64,000 nucleotides of DNA from Numida meleagris. Taxonomy: Eukaryota > Chordata > Aves > Galliformes > Numididae. The stretch covers positions 79,391,104 to 79,455,103 of the forward strand of contig NC_034410.1 of NCBI RefSeq assembly GCF_002078875.1, given 5' to 3'. Positions 1-12,239 of this stretch are shown in pieces (positions within the stretch are counted from its first letter, which is position 1; each line of letters starts with the position of its first letter). The translations under genes and the position numbers were made by a program. The notes beneath the pieces were generated by a model. The model ran no database searches, was not told the DNA's origin, and saw only the letters and a list, made by a program, of their open reading frames with translations.

Positions 1-3000
1 GGCATGGAAAATTTGAAATACACGATCATATTTAAAGAGAATGAAACTGAGTGAGAAGATGAAGATCAAATGAGGAAAACAATAATATGTATAGGAGGCT
101 TCAGGAAAAAAGAGCACTGTGGTTAACTGCTAACATGAAGTGTATCTAAACGGAAATGTGTATCCAGGTCACTTCATGAAATTTTCTGATGACTTATTCT
201 GGCAATATCCTCCAACTGCAGATGCCTCTATTTTGCAGCGACTATTACTTCAAATGTAACAAGCCACAAAACAGAAACATTTATACATAGTAAATCCAGA
301 CTATAGGAAAATCCTACACACTCTGATATTTAAATAAGCATTCCTTATGCTGTACAGTAGTAAGCATTTTAAAAAGTGTCAGTCTGTCTGATACAGATCT
401 CAGCTTGTCTGTTTACAGATATATTTCTTTTAAAGTGAAATTTGCATTCTTTTTTTTCCCTCAGTCTTATTGCTATTGTTTCAGAGAAAAGTAAATAACC
501 TGGCAGAACCGCAACACATGGTGTTCTATTTGCTACGCATTTTTATTTAAAGTGAAATGCTAATGTATTGCTGTAGTGCATAATACTGTGATAATTCATT
601 CAAATGTAGGCTCTTATTATATCATTCCAAACACTAAAAAAAAAAAAACCAGCCCTCAAAAAACAATTTTTTTATATAATCCTATATTCCAAAAGAGCAG
701 TTTATGATTCTGTGTACTTACCACTGAATTTATGAAGTATGTTATGTAGTAATAGTGTCTCAATTTCAAGATTAGAAACCTCACCAGCTAGCTCAGAAAA
801 TAAGTTGCAGACAATCACAGGAGTTGAAGAAATTTGTCCAGACAATGAAGAATTTTAAAATCCAGCCAAACATGAGATTTCACTTTATTGTTGATTACAG
901 AGCAGGTTAATGAAGGTTAATGAACACATAATGAAGTCTGAAGCATCCCATCATGTTTCACACTGCTCAGAATATGCAACTGTCTCATGAAAAGCATCCC
1001 CAGGCTTCATCCGTACCGTTTAGGAGTACAAATTAAGCAGTATCTCTGAAGCTTTTGAAAGAGCTTCAAAGTGCATAGTACGCTCTTCCCAAAACGTAAA
1101 TTTGGGAAAAACATTTCAACAAAACTTCAAAAGGATAAAAAGCTACATGAGGTTTTCTATAAACAAAAATTAAAATTCATATGTTTCCAGAGATGTAAGA
1201 GTTGGGAGTCCCTGAAACGAGGTTACTCTTTTATCAGACTTCAGTTTCACCAACTCTAAAAATTTTTCTTTTCAAATACAATACAGTTCAGACTGATTTA
1301 AAATGGAAGTTTATTTCTCCATACATGTGGCACACACAGAAGAGAGCTACTAACCACAGCCAAGAAAATGGTACTGAACCACCCAATAATCTAAACCAAT
1401 TTTTTTTTTCTAAAATAACTTTTCCTGAGCTGAATATGGCTCTTGGCAGATGCAAAGCATCAGTCCTTTCCCTGCTTCAATCTTGTTCAAGACATATCAG
1501 TACTTTAACCTCACTGTGAGACCTGTCAGAGAACATTTTGAAATTCAGGCAAGTCTGACCATAAAAGACTAATTCTAAAGCTGAAACAAACAAATTAAAT
1601 GCCTTCTGTATTTCCAAACATTCAGCTAAGAAACATGTTACTTTCTTCTTTTAGCAGGACTTCACCGGAGTTAGGGTGGAGACCAAATGCTATGTGACAG
1701 ACGCTAAACATTCATCACTGATAAGCAAACAGAAGAGCACAGAAATAAAAATGGAAAATGAACCCAATTTATGATTCAGACAAGATGGTTCAAACAACTA
1801 TTTTTAGCAGAGGACAATACTTTAGCTTTATCCTGATATTGTACTACTAAGCTGTTTGACATTTAAAAGCAAGTCTGGAAAGTAAAGATAAACTGTTGTG
1901 TCAGCGGTACTTATCAGGCTGAAGTCCTGCTCAGTAAGAGCATGCTGGATCATTTGTGTACAGCTGTTCATCAGTAAGATGCAGCAAAGACATCTTGAAT
2001 TTGAGAAGCAGAAAAAAGAGCAAGTTCTTTTGGATGTGGCTTGGCCTAATCTCTCTGGGATCATACAGAGTATTTCATTTTAAAATACTATCTTGTACAC
2101 CTAGGAAATGTATCAGATAAAGTTGTACTCTGTAGAATGACAGAGTTCTACTTCCATGCTACAAATGCTCATGAAGTCTAACTGGAGAAAGGAATTTTCT
2201 TTATTTAGGTTAATTTCAAACACATATTAGGAATCAACAATGACAAACTGTAAAAGAAAAATGGTAGTGTAGAGAGTGAGCTGAAGTCTCTGAGGCTTTA
2301 CCCATGTGCAGTCAAAAAACAGTGAACAGTTTCAGTCATTACTATTTTCTCATGCTCCAAAGCAGACCAGGCATCTCATGAAAGGACTAGGAGTTTTTCA
2401 ACACAACCAGAAATGTGTAAACTAAAAAGGCAAACTACATCAAAAGAAGTCAGAAAAGCATGATAAACAGATATTAATAAATGCTTTCCTTTTGTTACTT
2501 TGATGAGGAGTGTTTGGATCTCATTTTCCATACTGGATGTCCATCAGTGAGAACCAGAAAGGGCACAGGACTGGGTTTGTCAAGCCTTCCACATCTTCAG
2601 TCTTTCATCATTCTCCATGTTGAGCTATAAGCCAACAATTATTATCACTTAAGTCTCTCACTGCAAATTATATGAAAATATTCTTTCTGTGATTGTATTA
2701 GCTTTATGCGCCATGTAAAGCATGCTGTCAGATCTGTCCTCTACTATTTGCTGAATGGGACTACTGATTTCTCAGGCTGCTGACACTAGAGGTCCGTATG
2801 TGCATTAACCAGGAAGCCCTCCTCAGTGTCACGCAGCATGAATGCAGACAGATCCACGATCCCTGTATTTGTAGGTTACCCATAATCTGTGAGAATCACA
2901 AATAAAAAAGGTTTCTGGTAATTCTTGTGAGCTTTTCCAATTATTTTCTTTCTAAACGTCTAGTCATCCCCTCTGTCAGATCTGCTAACAGTTGATGTGG

Positions 3001-4720
3001 ATCTGCGGCAACACTGTCTATCCTTTCAGGACTTCATGCAGTCCTCGTAGAACAATATAAATACTGGCTAGTTGTGGGTGGTATTTTATAATTCTGTGGG
3101 GGTGGGAGGTAGACAGGAAGGCTAACAGTTCTGCATGAGAACTTATACATGTTTTACAGTAGAATTCACAGGGCTCAGTTTTCTTTTTGAAAGAAGTGTT
3201 TTTTAAGTGCCATTCCAATGCTACGCACACTCCTCAAGGGATCAATGCTGTCCTTAAACTGCACTATGCATTTTCAAAAGCTGAAATAAATTGTGTTACA
3301 AGATAGCAAAAAGAAAGAGACTGTCAGCCTCTGTTATTTTTATAAATAAATCTACTTAATTTCTGAATTCTAATAAAATATCTATAAATAACACACACTT
3401 TCTTTTTTTCTTTTTTTCTTGAACTGTCTTCTAAGGAAATTTCATGGTAATTTTCCATCCTCTTTCTGAAATTTAGAGGAACTTTCTACAAAGAGAACAA
3501 AGTAAAATTGACAACATACTGCCTTGCTTCCATACAATGAGCAAATTGAAAGAGAGAATTTTGACTCTTAATTTTGTTCATTTATTATAACCTTAAGTGA
3601 TACTAATTAACTACAACAGTTACATTTTTGAACATCCTCTAGCATACTTCATTGCCCTGTGAAAAATTCATGAAATTACCCAACCATTTTTCATTATAAT
3701 AATGTTCAGAGCAAGGGTTTGCAAATTTTCCTATGAGAAGAAAGCTATTTTCCCAGAGCACCCAAAAGCAAATTTTAAAGAATTCAGTTTCAATGTTGGC
3801 CATGACAACACTGAATATTTACAACAGTATAAGCAATAGCAGAATTTTCTGGAATGTCCTTCCGTGGTATCACTATATATAAAAAGAGCAAAGGAAGAAA
3901 AGAATGTATTAACTGAAGTAGCTCCCATACTTGTTTCAAACTAAAGGAAGGTTTTTTTTAGTCTGTTATCTGCACACTAAATGTTTACTGCTGATGATCT
4001 CCATACTTTGTCAGTTAACAACATCAAAGCAATGCAAAAAGATGAGAATACCTGCATTCATCCAAACATGGAGACTTAGGTCAGTCCAACCTTTAAAAAT
4101 TTCAAATGTTCTCGGATTTATTTTAAGCTTGCATTCCAAATCCCTTAAACTGTAACGACTGCTAACATATGGAAAATTTTATCTTCTGCTGGTGAGGAAG
4201 AACAGCAGCACCCATGAGGACACTGTCATATAGGGCTCATTAGACAGTGCTCACTTCCTATTTCATCAATTGCTTGGGTAATGCACCCACTCCTTGGCTT
4301 CCAAACCCTTCCCCTACTGACAGCTAGTTGTCCATGACTGGCATGTGCCAGTAGCATCCAGTCCCAGGGCTTGTGGCCATGATGCTGGAGAAGACCCACT
4401 GCCCATGTCTGGCATCCATGATCAGGTCAGCAGAGGAGCACTAGCAGCACTTTCACTGCCACCTTTGCTGTGACCTAGGCCCAACATGCAGTCCATAGGG
4501 GAAAGCAAGCAACTCCACAAAACAAGGAAGACAACATTTTGCTTGCCTTGAGTGTTTCACACAGACCTGAGGAACAGCTCTGCTGAAACGTCTAAGATAT
4601 AATTTGTAACGCCCATCTCAAGGTTTCAGACCACAAACTAAAGATGGTAATAACCAAAATACTTGGCGTCAACACAAGGGAGAGTAATGGAGGTGAGAAG
4701 AAGCACCTGAGACAGATTGC

Positions 4721-4762
4721 TTATTGTACACGGATTCTCGCTCATTGTACACGGATGTTCTT
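4721..4762. repeat. Two-copy tandem repeat, 21-bp spacing
   Basis: The core ATTGTACACGGAT occurs at 4723 and again at 4744, with similar flanks (TTCTCGCTC versus GTTCTTTGC). It is a short imperfect tandem duplication about 20 bp upstream of the solo LTR and outside its target duplication, so it is part of the pre-insertion DNA. Confidence 0.7.
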
Positions 4763-4778
4763 TGCTCCTCTACCTTGC

Positions 4779-4783
4779 ATATT
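4779..4783. repeat. Left target-site duplication of the solo LTR (ATATT)
   Basis: ATATT directly abuts the TG terminus of the LTR and is repeated exactly after the CA terminus at 5171-5175. The match confirms both LTR boundaries. Confidence 0.8.
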
Positions 4784-5170
4784 TGTCATGGTTTTGTGAT
4801 TTTCGGTTATTGGTATTCCACATCATAACATCATTTTCCAGCCGGAGGGAAAAGATAAAAGCTCGCAGTATAAAAACTTGCAGATCACAAGACCTCATCC
4901 CTTTTTCCGCCCGTCTCTTGTCTTGGCAGCACCTTGCTCTCCAGCCGTCTTGTCGGTAGTAGAGTAAGGCCTACCTTGATTTTGGGACATTCTCTCTCTC
5001 TGTATTGGATTTAAATTAGTTTGTTTCTCCTCAGATTGTTGCCGCTGTTCTTTGCTCTCAGGGCCATCTCCTTACCCTTTTCCCCTTTTCCCTTTTCCCA
5101 GGGTGTGGGCCCGTGGGTCCCCCGTCCCCTTCGTCATGGAACCGGGCCGAATGCCCGTAAACCATTGACA
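4784..5170 (+). mobile_element. Solo LTR of an endogenous retrovirus, with 5-bp target duplication
   Basis: This 387-bp segment begins TGTCATGG and ends CATTGACA (TG...CA termini). It is flanked on both sides by the perfect 5-bp duplication ATATT (4779-4783 and 5171-5175). A TATA box (TATAAAA, 4869-4875) lies about 85 bases in, followed by a GC-richer, pyrimidine-rich second half, as in a U3-R-U5 arrangement on the plus strand. No second LTR, gag, pol or env frame is present nearby, so it is a solo LTR left by LTR-LTR recombination. A 5-bp duplication is usual for ERVL-like and some other ERV groups. The class is inferred and the family name was not determined. It sits antisense to COBL within intron 2. 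Confidence 0.8.
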
Positions 5171-5175
5171 ATATT
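5171..5175. repeat. Right target-site duplication of the solo LTR (ATATT)
   Basis: This is an exact copy of the five bases left of the LTR at 4779-4783, immediately after its terminal CA. Confidence 0.8.
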
Positions 5176-5316
5176 CTTCAAAAGGTCCCACTGAAACACG
5201 ACTCTTGTAATGATTTTGGGGTGGTTGGTTTTTGTTGTTTTTATTCTGAGAGAAAAACAAAGGTTTTTCTACTCATACAGCATTGATATCTCTTGATACA
5301 AAATGCTGCAGGAAGA

Positions 5317-5351
5317 CTGAAGGTCTCTTCCAACACAAACCATTCTATGAT
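5317..5351 (+). mobile_element. CR1-like 3'-end remnant
   Basis: The string AGGTCTCTTCCAACACAAACC followed by ATTCTATGATT closely resembles the last ~35 bp of avian CR1 LINEs. Nothing clearly CR1 precedes it, so it is a heavily 5'-truncated or eroded copy in plus orientation. Confidence 0.6.
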
Positions 5352-6403
5352 TTGCCACTTGTTAGCTTTCCAAATGCCTGTATTTGACAATGAAATACAA
5401 GTTTTGTATTTTGCCACCTCACAGCCTGTGAGTTTCATTTCCTGTGCTGGTTTCTAGACCTGTTCACTTCTTTCTCTCATAAAGCCCAAGCCTCTCCCAT
5501 AAAATTTCAACTGCTAAATGTATAATTGAAGAGCTCTGATGGGCACTGCTTTCTTTTCAGACCTTCAATATCACTCCGGCTTTAGGATCACAGAAGTTAC
5601 TGCTAGCACTAGCTTCCTTAGTGTGGCCAAGCAAACACTAATTTCAGCAAGAAATCAGAATGAAGAATGAAGCACCAGAAACTACTGGCCATTGCACACT
5701 TCTTCCTCAGCCATCAGAATATACTAATCAACAGTCAGAACAGACACCTATATCACACCAAGTTTTATAGGAACGCAGATAAACTATTATAAGGCCCAGA
5801 TGTAAAATAAGGACAGACTCAGATTTATCAACAGGTAACTATACATCCTCCAAATCTGGTATCTGACCTTGGTAGTACCTAATGACAAGGAGAACCTCTT
5901 TCCCTTCCCATGGAAAAGCCAGCATGTTTTTATACAGAAATGTTTCCCAAAAACTGGCAGATGCTTTGGTACCTATGGAAATGTAATATATTTGCGAAAG
6001 CAGGATCTCCAAATTTGATGAAACATTCATTTTCTGAACTCATTTCTTGGCAAGTGCTGTTTGCTAGCAGTACTACACCAGCACCTCTGTGTTTGGAGAT
6101 AACCCAACACAGCCTAAGCCCGGCCCAGTGGCCCTGCATTGGAAGACATGGGCACATACATATGCTGAGGGTCATTCACAAGAAATAGAGTGACAGAATA
6201 GCTGCTAGTTCTTTCCTTCCTCATAAGAAGGGTCCCTTATACAGGGGCTTTCAGGACTCTCTGGTACAGCAGATGCCTAAAATGTAAGCATTTAGAAGCA
6301 AGACAGAGAAACTAAGTCAGCTTAAAAAGGGACACACAAATATCATTGAGTATCCTACTGGGAATGGAGGGCTGTGAAACAAGGAAGCTAATCAAAGCCT
6401 TAC

Positions 6404-6610
6404 CTTCCTTGTACTGTGCACTTCTGTTCCACCCCACTGGGTAAAATGACTGTGAAGTCCACCATTCTATTTATCATATTCTCCTTCATGCTCACAAGGC
6501 TCTGATCAGAAATTACAGTTGTCTCTGCAGGTGACTTGTGCTCACTGTGAATTCTACTGGCTGCAGAAGGTTGATTTGGTGGAGGAGGAGCACGAGCTTT
6601 CATTCTTCTC
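6404..6610 (-). CDS. COBL: COBL coding exon 2
   Basis: This 207-bp internal exon has an acceptor AG at 6612-6611 behind a T-rich tract (...TTTCTTAAG) and a GTAAGG donor starting at 6403. One base completes the glycine codon from exon 1. The exon then reads RRMKARAPPPP, a linker containing HSEHK and ISDQSLVSMKENM, and ends with VDFTVILPSGVEQ and a TVQG segment. Two bases (AG) remain for the next exon, consistent with the Ser of the family's NGS/HGS motif. Known: the basic-proline segment resembles the KRAP-type sites by which Cobl binds syndapin SH3 domains, and the last third starts the ubiquitin-like Cobl domain. The HS-x-x-K and Q-x-LV-x-MKE spacing matches COBL better than its paralogue COBLL1. 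Without the splice the frame has an internal ATG (6603-6601) and a stop just inside the intron, so it could be mistaken for a 67-residue gene. The remaining exons, including the WH2 domains, are outside the window. Confidence 0.93.
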
Positions 6611-7776
6611 CTTAAGAAAAAAAAGGCAAGAAGAAAATTAAAAAATTTCCATGAGCAAATTAAAGTATTTGTTAACTAGAAATATATCCTTTCAGCCATA
6701 ATCTCAGATCATTTCTAAAAGTTCCTACAGCAAAAGCCATTTTTCTTCACCACAAAACTTTTCAGCAGAGCTGCATTTTATTTTTTACTTCTTCCTCTCT
6801 AAAAATGCACTAACTTTTTAATGATGCATGCACTCCTACTGCTTGCTTTCCATGCCCCAAGGTATGTATCAGTTCCATAATTAGGATATGAAAATAATCA
6901 TTCTTCTGTCAAGTACAAAGCACGTTTCTATGAAGAGATAATCAGAATAACTTGGTCCAGTCCAGACCTAACTCACGACACAGTTGTATTTATGTAAATG
7001 AATGCTTCGAAGTCAGAGCAGCAGGAGCAGAGCTACGATGAACTTCAATTCAGCTGTGTTAGGGTTCAACAGTACTATTCTAGTTGAAATATTGTCTCTT
7101 TCTCTGTCTTAGGAAGTAGTACTAAATTTGGCTCATTGTACTTCATACAAAAGGGCCACGAGAAGGTCAACTGTGAACGATGCCACTTCTTACCACCCAA
7201 CACAGAGAGATTACAGCTATTCGAAAGCAGCCCGAGGAGAGCTCATTCTCCAGCAGAGGCCTAGACTCTGTGAGCTACATACAGAAAAGCTACATCAGTT
7301 GCACCAAACAAGCCACATACTTTGCAGAAAGATAAAACTGCCACAGACTCAAAGTCTCCTTCACTGGCAAACAGTGTGGTAGATAAGCAACATGTCCACG
7401 CTGTTAACTTCTGAATAGCTGGCTTCATACCAAGCACGTGTTTAAGAGAACGTATTCTGATGATTAATATCTGTCACCTCTACTGATTTATGCCTAATTT
7501 AAGTCAGATTTCAGTGCAACAGATGGAAAAAAGCAGTAAAATATTTACTGAGAAATTATTCTTGAGCTTACTGACTGAATTTTTTAATCTGTTTTTAGGG
7601 TGCAAGAAGAGCACACATTATGATTCTATACATCATTTTCACTCAGCAAAGAACATAAACAGAGACCCAGGAAAGAAGAACACAGAAAAAGTACTCTAAT
7701 TATGCAAGGTTTAGTGTTAAGTCAGACAAGGGCAAAATTGCGGCCAGGAGAAAATACATTTAAAAAAAATTTCAAA

Positions 7777-7810
7777 ATCTTACGGTGTTTTCATCAGGAC
7801 ACTGTAAGAT
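7777..7810. repeat. 12-bp inverted repeat with one mismatch
   Basis: ATCTTACGGTGT (7777-7788) pairs with ACACTGTAAGAT (7799-7810) except at one position (G/T, which can wobble in RNA), around a 10-base loop. It is a compact stem-loop in intron 1, about 1.2 kb upstream of exon 2 in gene direction. Confidence 0.75.
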
Positions 7811-9233
7811 GCTGATACTTCCATTCATCCCCTACGTGCATAACAAATAGCTTTCCCCTACAAATAAGCAGGGAGATCTACTGCCATCCTTATTACCATA
7901 CAGCATTTTTCTTCTATGAGACATTTTCTTTTAACATTCACTTTTTATCCTGCACACACCCAATGAGTCACACAGGCCATCCACTACAAACTTACAGCTC
8001 CCACTCTCATGTCATGGAGGCGATGATAAGAAGTTCAAGGTTCTACTGCTTGGCAAACTACCTTGGCTTTCAATATCTCCCCGAACGAAACTCCTAATTT
8101 ATTTACTTGTCTATAGAGAAGAATAAAAATGTAGAAAAAAACTGGGTTTGTCTTACGCTCAAATCCCTTTATGCCCAGCTACAGTTGTTTGTAAGCAGGT
8201 GGTGAGAGACATGGGAGTTTTGCATAAATCCATTTCTTGCCAATGAAATCATTAATATTACTCAGCTTAACAAGTGTAACACTGGAAGACTTCAGATCAA
8301 TTTACAATCTATGTAATTCTTGCCCTCCATAATGCCAACTGCATCAACGTAAGTAGCTTATTCAAAGCTTTACACAAACTCGTTTCGAAGCAAAGCTTGT
8401 TCCTGGTTTTTAACGCTTTCCTAAAATGTCATGGACAACCTCCAGCACAGCACTGCTGACAGTATACCACAGGGGCAGGAGTAACAGCAGCAGCAAGTGT
8501 CCTGAGCCCTGCATACCTGGTTGGTTTAATTATGATTTACCTGGACTTGTCAATTCCAGACCTCACAGCAAACTGAGAAATACAGCAGTAAGCATGAAAC
8601 CTAAAACAGCTGAAACTGAAGAGACTTGAAGCGTCAGTGGAGAAGTGAAAAATGACTGAGATTTGAAGCTGATTAAAAAGCTGGAAAAGAGTTTAGAGTG
8701 TGCTGTGTCCGTGTTATTCCTTCGCAGTAACATAAAGGTGCACAGTTTTCTAACAGAACAAACAAGGCCTGACATCTTAACACCAATTTATAGCTCCAAA
8801 ATGGGAGCGTGATTTTCACTTGGCCACTTCTTAAGTGTTCTTTATATGCAGTGCTGTAGTTATAAACCTTGCACAACACTGTTTCTGCACGGGTAAATGA
8901 GGAGTAAGAACCACCAACACATGCAGTTGCACACTGACCAGTGACGCTCACTTTACCTCCACGTAACACTGAGTATTGTTTTTGGCACTGAGCAGTCAGA
9001 GTCCTTTACGGGCTACAGCCCTTCTTGCTTTTTGTTCAGGAAGGACAGTGCACACCCGTTTCCTTCACAGAAACGGGAAAAAGGAATTCAGGAAGCATTC
9101 CTGCTACAGCCCTGTTAACCTAGCAACAGCTCAGGTGACCTCACTTGAACTTTCATCCGAAACACTGCAACTGCTTTCCAACATGTCCCCAAGTGACAGA
9201 TCTGACTGTTCCAGTGCAAGCAGGTTCCTTTCA

Positions 9234-9425
9234 GGTTCACAGAATCACAGAATGTCAGCAATTGGAAGGGACCTCAAAAGATCACCTAGTCCAGTCCTCC
9301 TGCCGGAGCAGGAACACCTAGATTAGGTCACACAGGAACACGTCCAGGCGTGTTTTGAATGTCGCCAGAGAAGGAGACCCCACAACCTCTCTGGGCAGCC
9401 TGTTCCAGTGTTCTGTTCACACTTG
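9234..9425 (-). mobile_element. CR1 LINE, 3' end, minus orientation
   Basis: Read on the minus strand, this segment has the usual CR1 3' features in order: a CTGGAACAGGCTGCCCAGAG-type block, GTTGTGGGGTCTCC, a GGAC(T)AGGTGATCT block, GGTCCCTTCCAATT and the terminal ATTCTGTG repeats at the left end (plus-strand TCACAGAATCACAGAATG). It is a 5'-truncated copy of about 190 bp, inserted in the same direction as COBL. The right boundary is approximate. Confidence 0.9.
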
Positions 9426-10496
9426 TAGTGTGATATATGGCACAGATCTGCACTTCCCAGGCACCTTTTTGACACATCTCTGCAGCAGAAAGCAGCTCCA
9501 CAAGCTACAACCTAGGAATGAGAACCTAAGCTCTTCCTCAGATCTGCAAGAGTGTCTGCTGCCCTCTCTGTCATAGCCACAATGCTTACAAAGGACAATA
9601 GAACATTAAAACGTACTGAAAAGAATGAATTAAAAGCTTGTTTTAAGCACATTTATTTTCCATGCTACCAACATAACACACCAAAAGTAGTAGTAAGAAA
9701 TGAAAGAAAACGCATACCTTAGTCTGAGATAGATTCAAACAAGATTTAGCTCAACAGCAAATTTTGTTCACAAACACCTCAGTATCAACTGTAGGGAAGA
9801 TGCCTGCTAAGCTGCTGGCTGCTACTAGCCAGCTGCTGCAGTCAGAAGCAAGAACACCTCACATCTCTGATTCACTCACAGTCACAACCACTGCTTTCAT
9901 TTCTGCCCAGAGGATTAGACAAAGCCATAACACGCAGCTGATTCTAAAATAAACATACGGTGACTTTTAATTAGGAATGACACAGTTCATTTCATTTTCT
10001 TCTGAGCTGACAAAATGCATATTGCCATGAAATAACCAGGTAGAACACATAAACAACCTACCAGCACCATTATCAGCAACAGCATCAGGCTTCCCAAAAC
10101 AGGAAAGGAAAAACAACCGGCCAGCAGAGCAACAGCCAGCTTAGCTGTAGTACAGCCTGCAGAAGAAAAGCAATAGAAACGAAGAAAAGTTTTGCCAGAT
10201 TAAGGAACTTCAAGACAAGGCAACATAAGCCCTTTGGACCTATGCTTTATTAATATATAACTATCAAGCAACAAGATCCACCCTTGACTTTACAATCCCA
10301 TGCTGAAAAAGCATGTTCTCTCTTTCAAACCGAAGTGGTTCAGGGACTTCCATGGCAATGATGGCAATGCTATGCAGAGATTGTCATTCTTCAGATAAGG
10401 AAAAAAAAAAAAGAAAGAAAGGTGACTTTACTGACTTGACTTTCAGGCGACTGCACTCCTGCACACACACATGAATTATGAGACACACCTCATACT

Positions 10497-12236
10497 TCAG
10501 GAAAGCCAAGGCACAGACAGCATTGAACTCTGCAAGGGATGAGAAAAATAGGAAGAAGGGATTATTTAGATATGTTGGTCATAAGAGATAGACAAAGAAT
10601 GGACCTCTCTGATAAATGAGACGAAAGAACTGGCTTCAACATATATGGGGAGAATGCTGACGTACTCAATGAGTTCTTTGCCTCAGTCTTCGCAGGCAGT
10701 CAGGCTTCTCACACCTCTCATATCCATTAATCTCTTGGCAGGGATAGGTGAATGAAATCCCACCATAAAAGCAGAGCAAATCTGAGATCGCCTCATAAGG
10801 CTGAATATGTACAAGTCTGCAGGGCTGGATGACACATATCCCAGGGTCCTGAAGGAACTGGCTGATGTGGTTGACAAGCCACTCTCCATCATATTTGAAA
10901 AGTTGTAGCTGTCAGGCAAAATCCCTCGTGACTGGAAAAAGGGAAACAGTGCTCTCATTTTTAAGAAATGGAGAAAGAAAGACCCAGAAGCTACAGACTG
11001 CAGATCCTCACCTCTGTGCCTGGGAAGATCATGAAACAGACCCTCCTTAGAAGAGACATGCAGATGAAGAGGTGATCCAAGACAGCCAGAATGGCTTCAT
11101 GAAGAGCCAATTGTACCTGACGAATCTGGTGTCTTGCCATGACAGAATGATGGCATCGGTGGACAAAGGAAAGTTAAGTGATACATTTTGACATGGTCCT
11201 GCACCACATTCTTACCTCTAAAAGGGAAAAATATGGGTCTGAAGGCTGGACTATCAGGTGGATAAAAAGTTGGTTGGGTGGTTGCAGCCAGAGGGTTGTG
11301 AGGTCGGTCACAAGTGGTGTTCCCTAGGGGTCCATCTTGGGTCCGGTGCTCCTCAGTATCTTTATCAACAATAAAGACAGTGGGATCGAGTGCACCCTCA
11401 GCAAATTTGCTGATGATATCAAACTGAGTGATGCAGTTCACACAATAGAAGGGACACCATCCAGTGAGACCTTGACAGTTCGGAGAAGTGGGCTTATGTC
11501 AACCAAATGAGGTTCAACAAGGTGATGCACTTGGGTCAGGATAATCCCAGATATGTATGAAGACTGGGAGATGAACTCATTGGAAGCAGCCTTGCAGAGA
11601 AGATCCTGGGGGTCCTGATGGACATAAAGCTGGACACCAGCCAGCAGGGTGCACTTGCAGCCTAGAAGACCAACAGCATCCTGGGCAGCATCAAAAGAGG
11701 AGCAGGCAGCTAGGAGAGGGAGGGGATTGTCCCCCTCTGCTCTACTCTCATGAGGTCCCATCCGAAGTACTGCATCCTAGTCTGAAGCCCCCAGCACAAG
11801 AGAGATGTGGAGCTGTTGGTGCAGATCCTGAGGAGGGATACAAAGATGATCAGAAGGCTAGAGCACCTCTCTTCCGAATAAAGGCTGAGGGAGCTACACT
11901 TGTTCAGCCTGGAGAAGAGGAGGCTTTGGGGAAACCTCCTTGTGGCCTTCCCTTACTTAGAGGGTGCTTATAGACAGGAAGGAGATTGACTTTTTACACA
12001 GACAGACAGTAACAGGACAAAGGGGAATGGTTTTAAATTAAAAGGTGGAGATTTTGGTTAGGGGCACTGGAACAGGTTGTCCAGAGAAGCTGTGGGTTTT
12101 CCAACAAGGCCAGGTTGGATGGTGCTCTGGGCAGCCTGATCTAGTTGTTAGCAACCCTCACCACAGCAGGGGGACTGGAACAAGATGATCTTTGAAGTGC
12201 ATTCCAAACTAAGCCATTCTATGATTCTATGATACT
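10497..12236 (+). mobile_element. CR1 LINE, ~1.7-kb 5'-truncated copy
   Basis: Plus-orientation CR1 covers the C-terminal part of the reverse-transcriptase ORF and the 3'UTR. Recognisable segments in order: the AAGGGATGAGAAAAATAG and GTATGTTGGTCA-like block, TTCTTTGCCTCAGTCTTC (about 10675), the reverse-transcriptase active-site FADD (TTT GCT GAT GAT, 11406-11417) in KFADDIKL context, the CTTGTTCAGCCTGGAGAAGA block (about 11900) and the 3' end CCATTCTATGATTCTATGA (about 12215-12233). The frame is broken repeatedly by stops and shifts, so it is a dead copy even though the FADD motif survives. Open frames read from it on either strand are not host genes. Confidence 0.9.
10683..11760 (+). pseudogene. 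Degenerate CR1 reverse transcriptase
   Basis: This is the decayed RT part of the CR1 copy. Plus-strand fragments show RT-like text, including the intact catalytic FADD at 11406-11417, but no single frame stays open over the domain. The endonuclease part is missing through 5' truncation. The functional family would prime reverse transcription of its own RNA; this copy cannot make that enzyme. Confidence 0.8.
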
Positions 12237-12239
12237 TCA

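Larger units (their letters stand above)
1..6403 (-). other. COBL intron 2 (partial)
   Basis: This starts at the GTAAGG donor of exon 2 and runs off the left edge of the window. It is AT-rich non-coding DNA with T-rich runs near 3400-3420. The only dated insertion is the solo LTR at 4784-5170, with a CR1 tail remnant at 5317-5351. No open frame here resembles the next COBL exon (the continuation of the Cobl domain), which must lie farther left. Confidence 0.8.

Noticed and set aside
6400..6603. Stand-alone 67-residue minus-strand protein starting MKARAPPPP
   Set aside because: The ATG is internal to COBL exon 2 and the stop lies in the intron; the splice sites and phase show it is an exon.
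11097..11761. Two minus-strand frames of 107-114 codons
   Set aside because: They are antisense to the plus-orientation CR1 copy.
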